64,000 nucleotides of DNA from Flavisphingomonas formosensis (GCF_009755815.1 NZ_WRPK01000006.1:124001-188000); one strand, 5' to 3'. Positions 38,333-47,829 are shown, numbered from the stretch's first letter. Program-made: numbers and translations. Notes: generated by a model from the letters alone, not told the origin.

Positions 38333-39664
38333 TCATTGCAAGGATCGGGGCCGGGGCACCGTCACGGTGACGATCAAGCCGCCTTCGCGCGCGTTGGCAA
38401 AGGTCAGCGCTCCGCCGAAACGGCGCAGCAGGCTGTAGGCCGTCGGGATGCCGAGCCCGAAACCGGCGGTATCGCGTGCCCGCGCCTCGTCGATTCGGAA
38501 GAAAGGATCGAGGATCGGGCCGAAATAATCCTCCGCTATGCCGGGCCCCCTGTCCTGGATCCTGATCTGCCAGTCCTCTCCTGCTTTTTCGATGCTGAGC
38601 TGCGCATGGCCGCCATATTGCACGGCATTCTCCACCAGTGGCCGCAGCGCGAGGAGCAGAGGGAGCCGATAGCTGAGTGTCTCGGCATCGATGGGCGCGC
38701 AAAGCGTGGCCTGGCCGTCGAACGCAGCGATGACGTCGCGGATGGCGGCGGCAAGGTCGACCAGCTCGGGTTCGGCGGCGAGATGCTGGGCGTGCAGATA
38801 GTGCTGGAGCGACATCAGCATCGCTTCCATCTCGTCGGCGCTCGATCCCACCAACCGCGCGATATCGCTGTCTTCCACAAAGTCAGCGGCGATCTTCAGC
38901 CGGGCGAGCGGGGTGCGCAGATCATGGCTGATCGCCTCGAAGGATCGAGCCTGATCCTCCACAAGGCCGCTGATCCTTGCCTGCATGTCGTTGATCGAGC
39001 GCGCGAGGCTGCGCAGGTCCGCGGCGCCGCTTTCGCGCACGGGCACATGCTGGCCCTGCGCAATGGCATTGGCCGCGTCGGACAGGGTGCGCAGCGGGGT
39101 GGTGAGAAAGCGCAGGCCGAGAAGGCCCGCGCCCACGCAGAACAGGGTGGTGAGCAGCGACATGGCGGTGGCGCGCAGTGCGATCGGCCAGTTCGTGGAG
39201 ATGTCGCGCGATCGGAAGTTCAGCCATGCGCCGTCGGCGAGCGGCATGGAGCCGACGAGATCGCGGCTCCCTTCGGAACCTTGTTCGAGGGCGAGCAGGA
39301 TGTGCCGCCCGGCCAGCCCGGGTTCCCAGACCAGGATATGCGCGGCGATGTCGGCGATCTCCTCATCGCTGCCGCTCCGCAACACCGACGGCGTCACGGC
39401 GAGCCGGACTTCGAGATGCCGGCTGGTCATGATCTGCGAGACGCGGTCCGGCGCCATGGTGCGCACGCGATCGCTGACGACGAGCAGTTCGGCGACGCGG
39501 CGGGCATGATCTTCCCGCAGCGTCTGCCGGTCGATCGCATGATAGAAGATCAGGCTTGCCACCAGCTGGACCGCGCCGATGAGCAACAGCAGGGAGGCGG
39601 CATAGCCCGCCAGCCGGCGCGAGCGCAGCCGCGCGCCGAAGGCCTGCTGTGGATACGCGTCCAT
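38333..39664 (-). CDS. Sensor histidine kinase (EnvZ-like)
   Basis: 443-aa membrane histidine kinase. Transmembrane helices are at about 20-42 and 162-186 around a periplasmic sensor loop, followed by HAMP (187-240). The phosphoacceptor is His247 in AISHDLRTPLAR and the ATPase domain has RPLVENAVQYG, DRGPGIAEDY and TAGFGLGI. The organisation resembles EnvZ/OmpR-type kinases. Its ATG overlaps the Rnk-like gene stop (TGATG). No response regulator is nearby, so the partner must be elsewhere. Confidence 0.92.
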   Translation of the reverse strand: MDAYPQQAFGARLRSRRLAGYAASLLLLIGAVQLVASLIFYHAIDRQTLREDHARRVAELLVVSDRVRTMAPDRVSQIMTSRHLEVRLAVTPSVLRSGSDEEIADIAAHILVWEPGLAGRHILLALEQGSEGSRDLVGSMPLADGAWLNFRSRDISTNWPIALRATAMSLLTTLFCVGAGLLGLRFLTTPLRTLSDAANAIAQGQHVPVRESGAADLRSLARSINDMQARISGLVEDQARSFEAISHDLRTPLARLKIAADFVEDSDIARLVGSSADEMEAMLMSLQHYLHAQHLAAEPELVDLAAAIRDVIAAFDGQATLCAPIDAETLSYRLPLLLALRPLVENAVQYGGHAQLSIEKAGEDWQIRIQDRGPGIAEDYFGPILDPFFRIDEARARDTAGFGLGIPTAYSLLRRFGGALTFANAREGGLIVTVTVPRPRSLQ

Positions 39665-40065
39665 CAGTCGTGCCGCACCTCGCAGACGGTTAGCGCGCGC
39701 TCCCGGCCGCTGCGATCGGGCCAGAGGATCGACTGGCCTTCGCGAAGACCGATCAGCGCGGCCCCGATGGGTGTCAGAATCGAGACTCGGTCGGCCGCGA
39801 TATCGGCCTGCCGGGGATAGACGAGCCGGATCGTGCGGTTGCTGCCGCTTGCGCCGTCGGTGTAGGTGACGGCCGATCCCATGGTGACGACGTTGTCGCC
39901 GATGGTTTCGGCGCTGCGGATCTGCGCCCGGTCGATCTCGTCCAGCAGCAGCCGGCTTACCTCGGGCATCTGATTCTCGGCACCGATGGCGAGGCTGGTC
40001 AGCGCATCGGCCTCTTCGGCAATCATCTGAATGCGCGGGTGCCGCGCGGTAATCGCATTCTTCAT
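39664..40065 (-). CDS. rnk: Rnk/GreA-C-terminal-domain protein
   Basis: 133-aa protein with a short N-terminal segment and a GreA/GreB C-terminal FKBP-like domain (VTMGSAVTYTDGASGSNRTI, LVYPRQADIAADRVSILTPI, GAALIGLREGQSILW). This is the Rnk class of RNA-polymerase-binding anti-Gre factors, often called nucleoside diphosphate kinase regulators. The ATG at 40065 is preferred over 40098. Translation is coupled to the histidine kinase, an unusual pairing. Confidence 0.83.
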   Translation of the reverse strand: MKNAITARHPRIQMIAEEADALTSLAIGAENQMPEVSRLLLDEIDRAQIRSAETIGDNVVTMGSAVTYTDGASGSNRTIRLVYPRQADIAADRVSILTPIGAALIGLREGQSILWPDRSGRERALTVCEVRHD

Positions 40066-40421
40066 GGAAAATCCCGCTTGCCTCGAAAGATGGAGCATCT
40101 GGTCGTCGAGAGGGCCCCGGGCTCGGGGCGGACGCCGACGAACCCGGGGCTAGATGCCCGCGAGAAGCTGTCCTCCGTGATGGCGAAGCCGATTTACCAT
40201 CTGCTTAGGCTGTCATCGAAGCACAAATGAGTCAATCGCGCCCGGGGTGCAGCCACGATTTGAAATAATGCTGAATATGAATCGGCCGGCCGGCCTCTGC
40301 GAAGGAGCAAAGATCATTCGGCGCTTGTCGGAAGTCGTGCGAATTTCTGGCGAACGTGGAGCATGCCGTTGGACGGGCGTCGATGCTGGGCTGGAGGCTA
40401 TTCAGGGATGATGGACATGCT
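40066..40421. other. Intergenic spacer upstream of rnk and the exonuclease-like gene
   Basis: 356 bases between divergent genes. It includes a locally AT-richer stretch (40190-40330) likely to hold promoters. No coding frame here has a recognisable product and I see no clear hairpin. Confidence 0.4.
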
Positions 40422-40988
40422 ATGTCCGATCCCATGCTGTTCTCCGCCCCACCCATCACCGAGCCCGGCCGTCTGGAGGACGAGGCCATCGCGCCACCCG
40501 ATTTCGTCGTAGTGGATGTGGAAACGGCCTGTTCGCGCGTCAGCAGCATCTGCCAGATCGGCGTCGTCGGTTTTCGCGACGGGACGGAGGTACTTGCTTA
40601 CGAGACGTTGGTGGACCCGTGCGACGACTTCTCGTCTTTCAACACTCGGATCCACGGCATCAGCAGCGACCATGTCATTAGCAAACCGACCTTCGCCCAG
40701 ATCCATGCCGTCATCGATAGGCATCTTGCCGGCCGGATCACGGTTGCGCATTCCCTTTTCGACAAAGGAGCCTTGGCATCCGCCTGTCGTGTCCACGATC
40801 GTCAGCCGATCGAAACGACCTGGCTGGACAGCGCGCCGGGGTTTTATGAACGTTCGGCGGCCCTCTTAGCGAAGGCGGTTGACCTCCGTCAGCTTGAGGC
40901 GGAGCGGTCGGCTGTTGAGAGATCGGAGCCGGCGCCGAAACGCAGCGCCGGCTCCTTGCCGCGTTGGCGGGGCTTGCATCGCGGCGCA
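40422..40988 (+). pseudogene. DnaQ-like 3'-5' exonuclease, apparently 3'-truncated
   Basis: 188-aa frame beginning as a DEDD exonuclease: ExoI is VVDVETACSRVSSICQIGVV with Asp and Glu, and ExoII is ITVAHSLFDKGAL. Family members continue after TTWLDSA with a helical segment and the ExoIII motif HxAxxDA. Here the sequence after residue about 140 is unrelated and lacks ExoIII, so catalysis is unlikely. A 10-bp perfect hairpin (40925-40955), resembling a terminator, sits inside the last codons. A deletion that fused the gene to its own or another terminator would explain this. The start is uncertain; ATG 40356 is also in frame. Confidence 0.6.
40925..40955 (+). terminator. Hairpin inside the truncated exonuclease frame
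   Basis: GGAGCCGGCG pairs perfectly with CGCCGGCTCC around an 11-base loop. There is no T-run, so terminator activity is doubtful. Confidence 0.45.
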
Positions 40989-41260
40989 TGAGCTATGCGT
41001 GAAGCGGGGGCAGCAGCATTATCGTATATGTATTTGGTGGACGTTTATGCGGCGTCGTTTGCTACGGAAGCTTATTGGTACCCGGCAGCGCCGAATCGAA
41101 GCCGTACGAGACGAGGCTACAGAGATATCAACAGTGGCGCGACGCCGCTATTCGGTTGAACTGCTGGCGGTCCTGCGATCGGCGGGGATTTTCGGCCTTT
41201 CTGTTGGGTCCTTGCGAGACGTGTCGTGTCCAGATGGATTCCAGCCCGCAGCGTGAGGTG

Positions 41261-41689
41261 TCACGCAAGCGCCGGAGGGTTGATCGAAGCAGAGCCCGCC
41301 GCAGCGTAGCTTTTTTCCTCGATCAATTCAGAGGCGAGCAGCATATTGATGTCCCGCTTCAATCGTGCCCGTTGGTCGTTCTTTGTATAGACTGCGCGTG
41401 CAAGCGCTATGAAGGTCGACCCGAACGTTGCTTGCGCTTCCTCGACCCTGATGGCATCCTCGATATCCCACAGCTGCTCGTTGATATGTTTGAGCCGCTC
41501 CACGAGATTGGCGACTTCTCTGTCTCGCGTAACGGGCAGGCTGATCTCCGTAAGGATCTGATACTCCCTTAGGAGGTTTGTGCGTGCTTCAGGGTTATCG
41601 ATGTGATCCAGCTTGATGTCCAATATGGTCATCTTGTCGAGCAATTCGCCCCACGATATCGGAACGAGAGGGCTAGCCGGATCGGTCAT
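41261..41689 (-). CDS. DUF6165 family protein
   Basis: 142-aa helical protein with the blocks ISWGELLDKMTILDIKLDHI, VERLKHINEQLWDIEDAIRV and a terminal ELIEEKSYAA. I recognise this as the DUF6165 type often encoded beside glycosyltransferases. Function is unknown; charged heptad-like repeats suggest a coiled coil. The start is the ATG at 41689, 4 bases after the GT9-like gene stop, so it forms an operon with it. Confidence 0.78.
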   Translation of the reverse strand: MTDPASPLVPISWGELLDKMTILDIKLDHIDNPEARTNLLREYQILTEISLPVTRDREVANLVERLKHINEQLWDIEDAIRVEEAQATFGSTFIALARAVYTKNDQRARLKRDINMLLASELIEEKSYAAAGSASINPPALA

Positions 41690-41693
41690 GGTG

Positions 41694-42584
41694 TTATCCT
41701 TTACGAGATCGGCGACGAATATGGGCGAGATCATGCGACACATGGGCCATAACGGTTTTCCAGTCGCCCGGTTCGGGTTGCGCGTAGATTCGCATCGACG
41801 GATACCAGCTGCTCGTCACGCTGCCGGGATCCCAGCGCCAGTCGGGAGCCGCCTTGATGAGCAGCCAGGTCGGTTTTCCCATGGCTCCTGACAAGTGTGC
41901 GATCATCGTGTCGACGGTAATCACCAGCTCCGCTCCGGCTATGAGCGATGCGGTGATGCCCATGTCGAACGGGCAACCTTGCGGGTTGAGCACGTCCAGC
42001 GTCGATGGTGCGGGGACGAGGGTGATGCAAGGTGCGATGCGGGTCAAGGAACGGAAAAGATCCGCTGGCAGGTCTCTGTCCCGATCCCACTCGCCGGAGG
42101 CATGGCACAGCGCCACCGTACCGGGCGGAAGCTCGGCATGGCGAGCCGCTATATAGGGCGGCGGAGCCGCTTCGGGGGGAATGCGCAGTACGAGATCGAG
42201 CTCGGTGATTTCGATATCGCACTCGGATTTCGGCTCGGGCGCGGCCGGATCGAACGCAATAGATTGATCGATACCGTTCAGCCCGGCGAGCAGCTCACGG
42301 AGCCGTGGCTGTACTTCGAACGACACGCGACCTGCCCGACGCGCCAGCACAGGAAGATAGCGGGCAAATTGGATAGTGTCCCCGAGCCCGTGATAGCAGC
42401 GGACGAGAACCTGCCGACCGTCGGGTGGACTGCCGTCCCAGACCCAACGCTGATGGAAGGGCAGAGAGGGATCGTCTCGGCTGGCGGGATCCCGTTGTTG
42501 CAATATATTCGCTGCTACCGTCCATGCCGTCTCATAGTGTCCGGCGCGCATCGCATCCTGCCAGATCTCGCCAATGTCGATCAT
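41694..42584 (-). CDS. GT9-like glycosyltransferase/capsule-type protein
   Basis: 296-aa protein resembling the C-terminal part of TPR-linked GT9 (heptosyltransferase-like) proteins. VLVRCYHGLGDTIQFARYLP opens the fold and FDMGITASLIAGAELVITVD then TMIAHLSGAMGKPTWLLI is the nucleotide-sugar site. DWRWDPGSVTSSWYPSMRIY is near the end. The N-terminal 40 residues (WQDAMRAGHYETAWTVAANI) look like a remaining TPR-like helix pair. It probably transfers a sugar in surface polysaccharide assembly. Acceptor and donor are unknown. Confidence 0.75.
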   Translation of the reverse strand: MIDIGEIWQDAMRAGHYETAWTVAANILQQRDPASRDDPSLPFHQRWVWDGSPPDGRQVLVRCYHGLGDTIQFARYLPVLARRAGRVSFEVQPRLRELLAGLNGIDQSIAFDPAAPEPKSECDIEITELDLVLRIPPEAAPPPYIAARHAELPPGTVALCHASGEWDRDRDLPADLFRSLTRIAPCITLVPAPSTLDVLNPQGCPFDMGITASLIAGAELVITVDTMIAHLSGAMGKPTWLLIKAAPDWRWDPGSVTSSWYPSMRIYAQPEPGDWKTVMAHVSHDLAHIRRRSRKG

Positions 42585-42873
42585 CTATTCGCAATCGCCT
42601 GTGAGTATGCAGGTTCCCGAAATGGATCTATGTTGGACCGGTTGCGCAGCCTGAGCGCTGAGTTTCCTTCACTGCTCTCGCGCATCAGCGGTTAGATCCA
42701 ACTGCGGCATTGCGCGAGATCGCACGCTTATGCAGGAGCGCGATGATCCAGGTTGGTGAACCACGATCTGGATGTGCAGAGCGGCGCTGGCATGGGAACC
42801 TGCGTTCGCACGTTGCGCTTTGATCGAAGCGCCCCTCGCCGTAGGGATAGCGCTGGTCAAAATGGAGCGTAGC

Positions 42874-43191
42874 ATGAGAGTGCCGGGATATTTGCTGTTT
42901 CTGACCCTTGCCTCATGTGGAAGCAATCCCGATTCCCGAGCGGATAATACTGCCGATCGGCTCGATCGTGCGGCGGAACAGAGCGATTCCGCTGCAGCGG
43001 CGGTTTTGGCCAATCGGGCCGACGCGGTACGCGAGGGCCAGGCTGGCAGTTCGGATGTCGCTGTCCAGAATGCGCTGACGGACGCGGGCGAGGCCCAGCG
43101 GCCGGCAGTGCTGCCATCTTCGCAGGCGCAGGCGATGCCGCACCGTGCCGGCGAACCCATGCCGCCGGCCGAGAGCGCACGCCGCCCCTGA
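42874..43191 (+). CDS. Small putative lipoprotein
   Basis: 105-aa protein starting MRVPGYLLFLTLASC, a short signal peptide with lipobox LASC, then an Ala/Asp/Arg-rich low-complexity region (DRLDRAAEQSDSAAAAVLAN). It is probably an outer-membrane lipoprotein of unknown role. An ATG at 42862 is also in frame. Confidence 0.6.
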   Translation: MRVPGYLLFLTLASCGSNPDSRADNTADRLDRAAEQSDSAAAAVLANRADAVREGQAGSSDVAVQNALTDAGEAQRPAVLPSSQAQAMPHRAGEPMPPAESARRP

Positions 43192-43291
43192 GCGCGCGAC
43201 CGTGCCAGCGTCTGTCGTGGATTGCCGAGCACGGGGCTGCGGCGAGGCGGCGTCGCAAGCATCCGATCCGCCGCTGGAGCGTTTGCCGGAG

Positions 43292-43489
43292 ATGCCGTCG
43301 TCAGTCATTCGCGCTTTCAACTATCTTCCGGACGTAGCCCGGTTGGAGATCGAATTTCTGAGCGGTCGTCGTTACGTCTATCTCGGTGTTCCGGCAGACA
43401 AGGCTGCTGCGTTGCAGAAAGCGCGTTCCAAAGGCCGTTTCTTCAATCGTCATATTCGCGATCACTTTCCTTTCCTCCGCATACGCTGA
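43292..43489 (+). CDS. KTSC-domain protein
   Basis: 65-aa protein consisting of a KTSC domain (SSVIRAFNYLPDVARLEIEF, RRYVYLGVPADKAAALQKAR, GRFFNRHIRDHFPFLRI). KTSC domains are small, occur alone or with nucleic-acid enzymes, and have no settled function. The ATG at 43292 follows GCCGGAG by about 2 bases and starts exactly at the domain. It ends 11 bases from the convergent UXS-like gene. Confidence 0.8.
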   Translation: MPSSVIRAFNYLPDVARLEIEFLSGRRYVYLGVPADKAAALQKARSKGRFFNRHIRDHFPFLRIR

Positions 43490-43500
43490 AGCGGAGCGCA

Positions 43501-44535
43501 TCAGCGCACAGCCGCGAGGGGCATGGTCCGGCGCGCGCCTGCACCACTGGCTGCAAGGCCGGAGCAGCCAAGTTCTGCGGCGAACCAGTCGCATGTCGAG
43601 GCGAGCCCGTCCGCGAGTGGAACCTGCGGCGCCCAGCCCAGCCATCGCCGGGCACTGGCAATGTCCGGCCGACGGCGGCGCGGATCATCGACCGGCAGCG
43701 GGCGGTAGACGGTCTCGCCGCTTGTCTCGACAAGTCCCAGTATCTGCTCGAGAAGTTCGTTGACCGAATATTCTTCGGGATTGCCAAGATTTATCGGTGC
43801 GGACGGTAGTCCGTCCGTTTCCATCAGCCTGATGAGACCGTCGACCATGTCCGACACATAGCAAAAGCTTCGCGTCTGGCTGCCGTCCCCGTAGATGGTA
43901 ATGTCGCGTCCCGACAACGCCTGGCAGATGAGATTGGACACGACGCGTCCGTCATCCGGATGCATGTGCGGTCCATAGGTATTGAAGATGCGCGCGACGC
44001 GAACATCAGCACGTCCTAGCCGGGCGAAATCAAAGCTCATTGCCTCGGCTGCCCGCTTGCCTTCATCATAGCAGGCGCGGGGCCCCGTACAGTTCACCCA
44101 GCCGCGATAATCCTCCTTTTGCGGATGGGTCTCCGGATCGCCATAGACTTCGCTGGTCGACGTCAAAAGAAAACGCGCACCACTTCGTTCGGCAAGGCGC
44201 AGCAGTCGATCAGTGCCGAGGACGTTGGTGAGCATCGTGTGCTCAGGATCCGCCTGATATTGCGGCGGCGAAGCAGCGCAGGCGAGATTGTAGATGCGCG
44301 TTATCGCGTCCGACCGATCCAGCACCGTGCGCGGCAAGGGGGCGGTGATATCGGCCTTGATGAAGTGAAAGCCCTGGTGTCGCGCCAGATTTTCGACATT
44401 GACCGGACGTGACGTCTGCAGATTGTCGAGACAGAGCACGGAGAAGCCACGATCGAGCAGGGCGGCGCACAGATGCGATCCGATGAAGCCGGCGCCGCCG
44501 GCGACCAGGGCAAGAGGCTGCTTAGCATTCGTCAT
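43501..44535 (-). CDS. UDP-glucuronate decarboxylase-like NAD-dependent epimerase/dehydratase
   Basis: 344-aa short-chain dehydrogenase of the extended type. GGAGFIGSHL binds NAD, the catalytic triad includes TSTSEVYG and YDEGKRAAE, and RIFNTYGPHMHPDDGRVVSN with GDGSQTRSFCYVSDMVDGLI is characteristic of UDP-xylose synthase (UXS). It should make UDP-xylose from UDP-glucuronate. The ATG at 44535 lies 23 bases after the first CgeB-type gene, at the end of a leftward operon of seven genes. The C-terminus has a short Ala/Gly-rich tail beyond the family. Confidence 0.85.
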   Translation of the reverse strand: MTNAKQPLALVAGGAGFIGSHLCAALLDRGFSVLCLDNLQTSRPVNVENLARHQGFHFIKADITAPLPRTVLDRSDAITRIYNLACAASPPQYQADPEHTMLTNVLGTDRLLRLAERSGARFLLTSTSEVYGDPETHPQKEDYRGWVNCTGPRACYDEGKRAAEAMSFDFARLGRADVRVARIFNTYGPHMHPDDGRVVSNLICQALSGRDITIYGDGSQTRSFCYVSDMVDGLIRLMETDGLPSAPINLGNPEEYSVNELLEQILGLVETSGETVYRPLPVDDPRRRRPDIASARRWLGWAPQVPLADGLASTCDWFAAELGCSGLAASGAGARRTMPLAAVR

Positions 44536-44558
44536 CGACCATCCTTTATTACTGTCGC

Positions 44559-45629
44559 TCAACTTGCCCGCGCGAGCGGAAGGGTGCCGCACGCTTCGCC
44601 GAGCCACGTCTCGAGTTGTTCCGCACGCCGGGCGGAGCTGTGTCCGGCCAGCACTCTTTCCCTGGCACAGAGGCCTAGGGTCTCCTCCTTGCTCTCCAGC
44701 GCATGCGCGACATCGTCGCTGTCCCGTGCGAGAAGGATGTCCCGCCCCGGCAGCAGTACCGTCTCGATGCCGGGCCAGATGTCCGAGATGATGGCCGTGG
44801 CGCAGGCGGCGGCTTCGAACAGCCGCACCGACGGCGACCAGCCGGCACGAACCATGTCAGCCCGCGTGATGTTCAGCGTGTAGCGCGATGCGCTGTAGAA
44901 ATCCGGATGGGCGGCTGGCGGCAGATGTTCGATGCGCTCGACATTTTGCGGCCAGTTCATGTTTGTGGGATATTGCGGACCGGCGACGACGAAGCGCCTA
45001 TGCGGTAGGCGACGGGCGGGCTCGAGCAGCAGGGCCTCCAGCGCGGGTTGACGGTCGGCGCTGTAAGTGCCGAGATAGCTGAGATCCCAGCGCCGGGGTA
45101 CGGCGAGCGGTCGGTAGGCGTCGATGTCGACCGAACAATAAAGCGGACGCGCGGCGGCCACGCCATAGGTCCGCTCGATCCAATCCAGCGTTGGTCCGCC
45201 GGTGAATGAAAGATAGAGATCATAGCCTGGTATCAGGTCAGGGGAGATATAATCACAATCACCGGTGGAAAGATGAGCAAGAGTCACGGGCGTATCTATG
45301 TCGTAAAATGCGGTAATGCCCCGTGCATGTTGCTGCACGAAGCGACCCACTGTGATTCCATCTGGTACATAGGATCCAACGATTACTGCATCGGCAGTCG
45401 CGATCTCGTCTTGCCAGCGCTCGAGTTCCGAGAGCGCACCGTAGAAAGCCAGCCGGCAGTAGCGGGGCGTACTAAGGTCGCGATTGGCGGCGTACCAGGG
45501 CTGGTCGCGCTCCAGGAAGAGTATTTCGTGGCCGCGCGCCGCGAACGCCGCCAACAGCGCACGGAATGTCGTGGCATGGCCGTTTCCCCAGGACGACGAC
45601 AGGCTAAGGCCGAAGACGACGATCTTCAT
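44559..45629 (-). CDS. CgeB-type glycosyltransferase, paralogue 1
   Basis: 356-aa GT-B glycosyltransferase of the type related to spore maturation protein CgeB (GT4-like). It starts with KIVVFGLSLSSSWGNGHATT and LERDQPWYAANRD, and the C-terminal donor site is SPSVRLFEAAACATAIISDI with EGHSS-type residues. It overlaps the next upstream gene by 4 bases (ATGA). Two related genes lie directly upstream, so the three presumably add successive sugars to one glycan. Donor and acceptor are unknown. Confidence 0.82.
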   Translation of the reverse strand: MKIVVFGLSLSSSWGNGHATTFRALLAAFAARGHEILFLERDQPWYAANRDLSTPRYCRLAFYGALSELERWQDEIATADAVIVGSYVPDGITVGRFVQQHARGITAFYDIDTPVTLAHLSTGDCDYISPDLIPGYDLYLSFTGGPTLDWIERTYGVAAARPLYCSVDIDAYRPLAVPRRWDLSYLGTYSADRQPALEALLLEPARRLPHRRFVVAGPQYPTNMNWPQNVERIEHLPPAAHPDFYSASRYTLNITRADMVRAGWSPSVRLFEAAACATAIISDIWPGIETVLLPGRDILLARDSDDVAHALESKEETLGLCARERVLAGHSSARRAEQLETWLGEACGTLPLARAS

Positions 45630-46714
45630 ACGCCAACCCTCGCGCGCGCGCGAAGTGTTGAGAATATTGCGTCAACTTGTGCGCCGCGCAGAGAATAGCT
45701 GTGTTCGGACATGACGCGCCTACGCGCGGCCTCTCCGATCGATCGGGCGCGCTCCGGCGTCAGCGCCTCGAGCAGGTCCGCGACATCCTTTCCGTCGCGG
45801 GCGACGAGCACTTCGGTTCCTGGCTGGAGGAACAGTTCGATCCCTTCCCAGACGTCCGTGATCAGGCAGGCAGCTGCGCCAGCAGCCTCGAATATCCGGG
45901 TCGCCGGCGAGAAGCCGACATGCGCCATGCTTTCGCGAGCGACGTTGAGCAAGGCGCGCGGCGTCGAGTTGAAGCGGTTATGTTCATAGGTGTAGACATG
46001 GCCGCAATGTCGCACATTGGGCGGCAGAGGCCGCGCATCCCAGCCACTGCCGCCGATGAGAAAACTCCGTTTTTTGAGCCGTTCGGCCGGCCGAAGCAGA
46101 AATTCCTCCACGCGAGCCTCCCGGTCCGGGAGACGGTTGCCGAGAAATGCGAGATCGGCTGCGAAGCGATCGTCCGAGGCATCCGGGAAATGGCTCCCCG
46201 GATCGAGTGCATTATAGACCGGGATGCAGTCCGCCGCACCGAAGCGGCGATAGGCGTCGACGACGGGAGGCCCGCCGCCATAAGTGAGGACAAGATCGAG
46301 TTGAGGCAGGGCGCTTCGCACGGGATGATCAGCCGAGATCCGCATCTCATCGAGGGTGGCAGCAGCGTCAACGTCCCAGAAGACCCGCAGTGCGTCCGGC
46401 TGCGCGTGCGCGATGATCCCTTCGAGCAGTTCGCGATCGAATATGCCGACGCCATTGGCCTTGACGACGATATCCGCGTCGGCGGCCTCAGCCAGCACGC
46501 GCCGCATCGCCTCCGGCGTTGCCTCATAGACGATCACGCGTGCCCAGTCGGGCGGGTCGATATCCCGGTGCTGCTGACGATCGAGCACATCGGGTTCGTA
46601 GAAGCTGATCGCGTAGCCGCGGTCTGCGAGAGCGTTGAGGATTCCGCGATAATAGGTGGCGGCCCCGTTCCAGTAAGAGGAGAGCAGGCTGGAGCCGTAA
46701 AAGGCGATCTTCAT
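45626..46714 (-). CDS. CgeB-type glycosyltransferase, paralogue 2
   Basis: 362-aa protein similar to its neighbours: KIAFYGSSLLSSYWNGAATY at the start, FYEPDVLDRQQHRDI, LVLTYGGGPPVVDAYRRFGA, and the donor site FSPATRIFEAAGAAACLITD with GIELFLQPGTEVLVARDG. It overlaps the downstream gene at 45629 by 4 bases and the upstream gene at 46711 by 4 bases. It is probably a glycosyltransferase of the same pathway. Confidence 0.82.
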   Translation of the reverse strand: MKIAFYGSSLLSSYWNGAATYYRGILNALADRGYAISFYEPDVLDRQQHRDIDPPDWARVIVYEATPEAMRRVLAEAADADIVVKANGVGIFDRELLEGIIAHAQPDALRVFWDVDAAATLDEMRISADHPVRSALPQLDLVLTYGGGPPVVDAYRRFGAADCIPVYNALDPGSHFPDASDDRFAADLAFLGNRLPDREARVEEFLLRPAERLKKRSFLIGGSGWDARPLPPNVRHCGHVYTYEHNRFNSTPRALLNVARESMAHVGFSPATRIFEAAGAAACLITDVWEGIELFLQPGTEVLVARDGKDVADLLEALTPERARSIGEAARRRVMSEHSYSLRGAQVDAIFSTLRARARVGV

Positions 46715-47829
46715 GCCAAATTCCTTTGCGGCTCGACGCTGGCCGGACGCAGCCCGGCGACGATGGTGAGCAGCTCGCCGGCTCGGTGAGCACAGCTATG
46801 GCGTTCGCGAATGGTCGCGATCCCATGTGAGATGAGGTGCGCGCGCAATGCTGCATCGGCCGTGAGCGCGCGTAGGTGCCGCGTCATCTCGGCGCCGCTG
46901 TGCGCAACCAGGAAATCTTCGCCAGGCGTAAACAGCCGCTCGCTGTCGGACCAAGGAGCGGTGACGAGCGGTATGCCGCATGCCAATGCCTCAAACACCC
47001 GTATCGTCGGGATGCCAGGAAGGACGGTGGCGTAATAGCGGCGCGGCACATGTACCGTCGCAAGATGACGCGCGAAAAGTTCGGGCACGCGCGCATTCGG
47101 GACCCAGCCATGATAGCGGGCATGGTGTCGCAAGAGCGTGCGAATGGCTTGAGGTGGATAGCGCACGCCATAGATGTCGAGGGGCATGCCGGCCGCCTCC
47201 GCTGGCCGAAGTAGATAATCGCCGATCTCCCTCGTACGTTCATCGTCTCCCCAATTGCCGATCCATATGATGCCGTGGCGTTCGGTCGGCTCCGCTGGCG
47301 GATGGAAATGGTGCGTGTCGGCGGCTTCGTGCCAGGTCCACACGCGGTTGGCCCAGCCCCAGCGCCGATAGACGTCGGCAAGTGCCTCGCCGAACGCCAG
47401 TACGCCGTCATAGGCGGAGAGATCGAAGGCGCGGATTGCGTTTGGTTCGCTTACGGCACGGTGATGCGTGTCATGGAAGAGAAGGGTGAAGCGGCCGCCG
47501 CGCTGGCGCGCTACACCCAGCGCCGCAACCAATGTCGGGTCGTTCCATTCATGAACGATGACGAGATCGGCATCCTGCGCCAGCGCGACCGGATCCTCGC
47601 CCGCCGCATAGGCGCATGGCTGCAGGTCTGGATAGCTGCTGTGGAAGCTCTCCAGACCCTTCTCGCCATGATCGGCCAGGAGATTGTCGAGACTCCAGTT
47701 CCTCTCCGGCTCGCAGGCGCGCACATGGTGGCCGCGGGCGATCAGTTCCCGCAGCACCCCGCGTAGAAAATGCGCATTGCCGTGGTTCCAGCAGGATCTC
47801 AGCGAGTGAGTGAAATAGACGATGTTCAT
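46711..47829 (-). CDS. CgeB-type glycosyltransferase, paralogue 3
   Basis: 372-aa glycosyltransferase-like protein starting NIVYFTHSLRSCWNHGNAHF, with DLVIVHEWNDPTLVAALG mid-protein and a C-terminal donor site PTIRVFEALACGIPLVTAPW with FTPGEDFLVAHSG. The start is ATG 47829; the frame upstream overlaps the GT4 gene. It overlaps both neighbours by 4 bases. It is the third tandem member of the same subfamily. Confidence 0.82.
   Translation of the reverse strand: MNIVYFTHSLRSCWNHGNAHFLRGVLRELIARGHHVRACEPERNWSLDNLLADHGEKGLESFHSSYPDLQPCAYAAGEDPVALAQDADLVIVHEWNDPTLVAALGVARQRGGRFTLLFHDTHHRAVSEPNAIRAFDLSAYDGVLAFGEALADVYRRWGWANRVWTWHEAADTHHFHPPAEPTERHGIIWIGNWGDDERTREIGDYLLRPAEAAGMPLDIYGVRYPPQAIRTLLRHHARYHGWVPNARVPELFARHLATVHVPRRYYATVLPGIPTIRVFEALACGIPLVTAPWSDSERLFTPGEDFLVAHSGAEMTRHLRALTADAALRAHLISHGIATIRERHSCAHRAGELLTIVAGLRPASVEPQRNLA

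Noticed and set aside
40989-41260. Overlapping plus-strand frames after the exonuclease relic
   Set aside because: None has a family match; residues such as RYQQWRDAAIRLN did not bring a family to mind and a gene is not supported.
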